Below are positions 7,745 through 9,380 of a stretch of DNA of 9,380 bases, piece by piece (the first letter of the stretch is position 1; each line of letters begins with the position of its first letter). The position numbers were made by a program, and so were the translations under genes. Under the pieces are notes generated by a model. That model was not told where the DNA came from and did not search any database. It saw only the letters and a list, made by a program, of their open reading frames with translations. The stretch comes from Alphaproteobacteria bacterium (lineage in GTDB: Bacteria > Pseudomonadota > Alphaproteobacteria > Rhizobiales > Hyphomicrobiaceae), in contig JAHZKN010000219.1 in NCBI GenBank assembly GCA_022600335.1, positions 1 to 9,380 of the forward strand. The letters run 5' to 3'.

Positions 7745-8771
7745 AAGCAGGCGCCTCAGTACGCAGTGCAATCCGCAATCGTGCCGAGCGCGCACGCGGG
7801 TTCACATCTAATTCACCTTTAGAAGGTGTTAACGGCCGGGAGTTAATAATTCGAAAACACGGCTTGTAAGATTTTATCGATTGCACCGGCAAGTGCCGTG
7901 ACGGGCTTGGCACTTTGCCAGCGCGTTCAGTTAGAAACCGCTTCACAATGCGGTCCTCAAGACTGTGAAATGAGACGACGACCAGCCGGCCACCTGGGCT
8001 AAGAACTTTTTCCGCCTGAGCCAAACCCTGTTGCAATTCATCCAGTTCACTGTTGACGAATATGCGTAAGGCTTGAAACGTGCGTGTTGCTGGGTGCTTC
8101 GTCTCCTTACCACGCTGATGAAGAACACGCGCCACCAGCTCCGCAAGATCTGTGGTGGTTTGAAAGGGTTTTTCGCTGCGCCGCTTGACGATCGCTCTGG
8201 CCACCGCCCGCGAGCGGCGTTCTTCGCCAAAGTCATAAAGGATACTGGCGATGTCTTGCTCGTCAAACGTGTTGACGACATCAGCTGCCGATGGCCCAGA
8301 CTCCGGCGCATGCGCAGCGTGCGTTGAGGACGCACTCCCGGCTGCAGGTGCAAACATGCGCATGTCTAAAGGACCGTCATGGAGAAACGAAAATCCACGT
8401 TCGGCTTGGTCTAATTGCATCGAAGACACACCAAGATCAAAGACAATGCCATCGACCAGCGCAACATTATCCTCAGCTAACACGTCAGCGAGTTGACTGA
8501 ACGGAGCAAGGCGTAGCTTGAGGCGCGGTGCAAATGCGTCAATCAGTGCAGCGCCCGCCTCAACTGCCGTCGGATCACGATCAATTGCAATCACCGAACC
8601 GTGCGCGGCTTCTAACAGCGCACGCGTGTACCCACCGGCGCCAAACGTGGCATCAATGATGGTTTCGCCGTCGGCTGGCTTAAGCGCTTCGATCACTTCT
8701 GAGAGCAGCACGGGAATGTGCACCTGGTTCGGTGCCCGTGCCGTGTCCAGCTCGGAGTCTGCTGCCGACAT
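7725..8771 (-). CDS. rsmH: 16S rRNA (cytosine(1402)-N(4))-methyltransferase
   Basis: SAM-dependent enzyme that N4-methylates C1402 of 16S rRNA near the ribosomal P site; formerly MraW. The 348-residue protein has the SAM-binding DATFGAGGYTRALL (40-53), the acidic strand-2 end IAIDRD (61-66), FDLGVSSMQLD (111-121), RGFSF..DGPLDMRM (125-139), TFQALRIFVN (231-240), SFHSLEDRIVK (267-277) and NPRARSARLR (324-333). An Ala/Ser/His-rich stretch of about 20 residues (140-159) sits between MRM and SAADVVN, where most homologues have only a few residues. Start: the ATG at 8771 has GGGAGG ten bases upstream (8787-8782). An in-frame GTG at 8807 would add 12 residues, but it lies upstream of that ribosome binding site and is less likely. 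It is the first visible gene of the cluster; mraZ, usual here, is not seen. Confidence 0.96.
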   Translation of the reverse strand: MSAADSELDTARAPNQVHIPVLLSEVIEALKPADGETIIDATFGAGGYTRALLEAAHGSVIAIDRDPTAVEAGAALIDAFAPRLKLRLAPFSQLADVLAEDNVALVDGIVFDLGVSSMQLDQAERGFSFLHDGPLDMRMFAPAAGSASSTHAAHAPESGPSAADVVNTFDEQDIASILYDFGEERRSRAVARAIVKRRSEKPFQTTTDLAELVARVLHQRGKETKHPATRTFQALRIFVNSELDELQQGLAQAEKVLSPGGRLVVVSFHSLEDRIVKRFLTERAGKVPSPSRHLPVQSIKSYKPCFRIINSRPLTPSKGELDVNPRARSARLRIALRTEAPASGSVQA

Positions 8772-8970
8772 TGTTCTAGTGCCTCCCGGCAGTGACCTCT
8801 TTCGCACATATAGATGGCACGGGTCGGGGGCAATGATCCAGGGGCCGTGACACGTGGAGCCGTGAGACTATGTCCCGCGGGCCTACGCGCGAGTTCCCAT
8901 TCCAACGCGAGCATGTCGGCCGCTTATACGCGAGCCGTCTTATTCAATGGCTCTCGTTGCTCCGCGCATA

Positions 8971-8997
8971 ATATCTGCTGTTGGCAAAAGCGGACAT
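8971..8997. repeat. imperfect palindrome resembling a rhizobial dispersed intergenic repeat
   Basis: The arms ATATCTGCT (8971-8979) and AGCGGACAT (8989-8997) are inverted repeats with two mismatches across a 9-base loop; as plus-strand RNA one mismatch becomes a G-U pair. On the minus strand the element begins ATGTCCGCTTTTG. From memory, rhizobial genomes carry many intergenic copies of an element with ATGTCCGCT and AGCGGACAT arms, often mis-annotated as small proteins beginning MSA with a KADI-like core. Family membership is recalled rather than checked. Confidence 0.4.
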
Positions 8998-9058
8998 GAC
9001 CCACAATTCGAAGACCGACGCGAAGGGCCATGTATGGACGGCACGCACGTTCCTGCGT

Positions 9059-9087
9059 TTGGAGAGGCAGTGAAAAGTCCCCATACT
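9059..9087 (+). promoter_or_regulatory. candidate promoter for the DUF4238 gene
   Basis: TTGGAG (9059-9064) and CATACT (9082-9087) are separated by exactly 17 bp. The -35 matches the sigma-70 consensus at only three of six bases and the -10 at four of six. It would start transcription roughly 40 bases before the ATG, just upstream of the GAAGGAG at 9108-9114. An inverted repeat overlaps the -10. This is a weak match, supported mainly by position. Confidence 0.28.
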
Positions 9088-9093
9088 TTTCGC
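9070..9093 (+). repeat. inverted repeat upstream of the DUF4238 gene, possible operator
   Basis: GTGAAAAG (9070-9077) pairs with CTTTTCGC (9086-9093) across an 8-base loop. Six central pairs are perfect, then one G-T and a closing G-C. It ends 38 bases before the ATG and covers the proposed -10 box, which is where a repressor operator would sit. There is no following T-run, so it is not an intrinsic terminator. Confidence 0.45.
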
Positions 9094-9131
9094 CTTGATT
9101 GAGCACCGAAGGAGATGCATACGGGCGTTTC

Positions 9132-9380
9132 ATGTCGCAGGACTATAAGCATAACCACTACGTTCCTGAATGGTACCAGAAGCGCTTCTTGCCGAACGGA
9201 CAAGGCAAGCAGTGGTACCTAGACTTGCGCCCTGAAAAAATCACCAAGAATGGCCACACGTACCTTCGGCGCGAACTATTGCACTGGGGTCCTCGCAAAT
9301 GTTTTGCCCAAGATGACCTCTATACAACAAGATGGGGCAGCATTGAAAATCGGGACATAGAAAAGTTCTTTTTTGGGCAC
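9132..9380 (+). CDS. DUF4238 family protein, 5' part (cut by window edge)
   Basis: The frame is open from the ATG at 9132 to the window end, 83 codons with no stop. The product begins MSQDYKHNHYVPEWYQKRFL, which carries the HYVPxxYxxRF-type start that defines DUF4238 as I know it. It continues with CFAQDDLYT (about 57-65) and a following Glu-rich IENRDIEKFF, matching the family pattern of a short conserved block before a helical region. The function of DUF4238 is not established, and no catalytic role can be read from this fragment. Start: a GAAGGAG at 9108-9114 lies 17 bases before the ATG, longer than ideal. A TTG at 9099 is the only in-frame alternative, but it lies upstream of that element. 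Transcribed away from the dcw cluster, it shows no functional link to it. Its codon use includes AGA, ATA and CTA and its third-position GC is near 60 percent by hand count. Confidence 0.82.
   Translation, partial: MSQDYKHNHYVPEWYQKRFLPNGQGKQWYLDLRPEKITKNGHTYLRRELLHWGPRKCFAQDDLYTTRWGSIENRDIEKFFFGH

Larger units (their letters stand above)
8772..9131. other. gene-free divergent intergenic region
   Basis: This 360-bp stretch separates rsmH from the divergent DUF4238 gene. Short open frames exist on both strands, but none has a ribosome binding site with a recognisable product, and none resembles MraZ. It holds the rsmH ribosome binding site (8782-8787), the direct repeat GCCGTGA (8844-8850 and 8859-8865), three GCGAG-containing boxes (8887-8934), an imperfect palindrome (8971-8997) and a possible promoter/operator (9059-9093). 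The region must contain the rsmH promoter if rsmH is the first gene. The only candidate I see is poor: TTGCCC at 8833-8828 and TATATG at 8812-8807 with a 15-bp spacer. Confidence 0.6.

Noticed and set aside
8772..8807. GTG at 8807 as the rsmH start, giving 360 residues
   Set aside because: A GGGAGG ribosome binding site lies between it and the ATG at 8771 with good spacing to the ATG. The 12 extra residues (Arg-rich, Gly-Gly) include the translation of that site itself.
8844..8865. Direct repeat GCCGTGA, 15 bp apart, as a regulator site
   Set aside because: Only two 7-bp copies in a GC-rich region, not at helical spacing and without other support.
8940..9203. Minus-strand open frame of 87 codons overlapping the DUF4238 start
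   Set aside because: It overlaps the well-supported plus-strand gene, has no recognisable product, and its end is the translated palindromic repeat.
9115..9225. ATG at 9115 directly after GGAG as a leader peptide start
   Set aside because: There is no spacer between the Shine-Dalgarno and the ATG, and the short frame overlaps the DUF4238 coding region out of phase with no recognisable product.

Overview
This window is most of a division and cell wall (dcw) gene cluster on the minus strand, followed at the right edge by an unrelated gene on the plus strand. In transcription order (right to left) the cluster is rsmH (mraW), ftsL, ftsI, murE, murF, mraY, murD. This order, the DAP-type MurE, the GKTGTK variant of the MurF P-loop and the very short FtsL all fit an alphaproteobacterium, most likely of the Hyphomicrobiales (rhizobial) group. 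The taxon is inferred from protein character and gene order; no rRNA or other marker is present.

Layout: murD (1-1338) runs off the left edge and lacks only its last few tens of residues. mraY (1425-2507), murF (2612-4039) and murE (4036-5490) follow, then ftsI (5623-7338), ftsL (7335-7631) and rsmH (7725-8771). The murE/murF and ftsL/ftsI pairs overlap by 4 bp (ATGA), which suggests translational coupling. The other junctions have gaps of 86-132 bp. Between rsmH and the divergent gene lies 360 bp without a convincing gene. It holds an imperfect palindrome that resembles dispersed rhizobial intergenic repeats, several short repeats, and a possible promoter with an overlapping inverted repeat. 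The plus-strand gene starting at 9132 has the N-terminal signature of the DUF4238 family and is cut by the right edge.

How the genes work together: MurE and MurF complete the UDP-MurNAc-pentapeptide after MurD has added D-Glu. MraY loads it onto undecaprenyl phosphate. FtsI cross-links septal peptidoglycan within the divisome, where FtsL is a bitopic scaffold. RsmH methylates 16S rRNA and is a conserved first or second gene of dcw clusters. ftsW, murG and murC would be expected beyond the left edge.

The main departures from an ordinary dcw cluster are: no mraZ is visible upstream of rsmH, where it usually sits; a DUF4238 gene occupies that flank; and five CAGGC-type boxes repeat every 10-11 bp across the rsmH stop codon, upstream of ftsL. 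No clearly new multi-gene system is visible; the DUF4238 gene continues outside the window.
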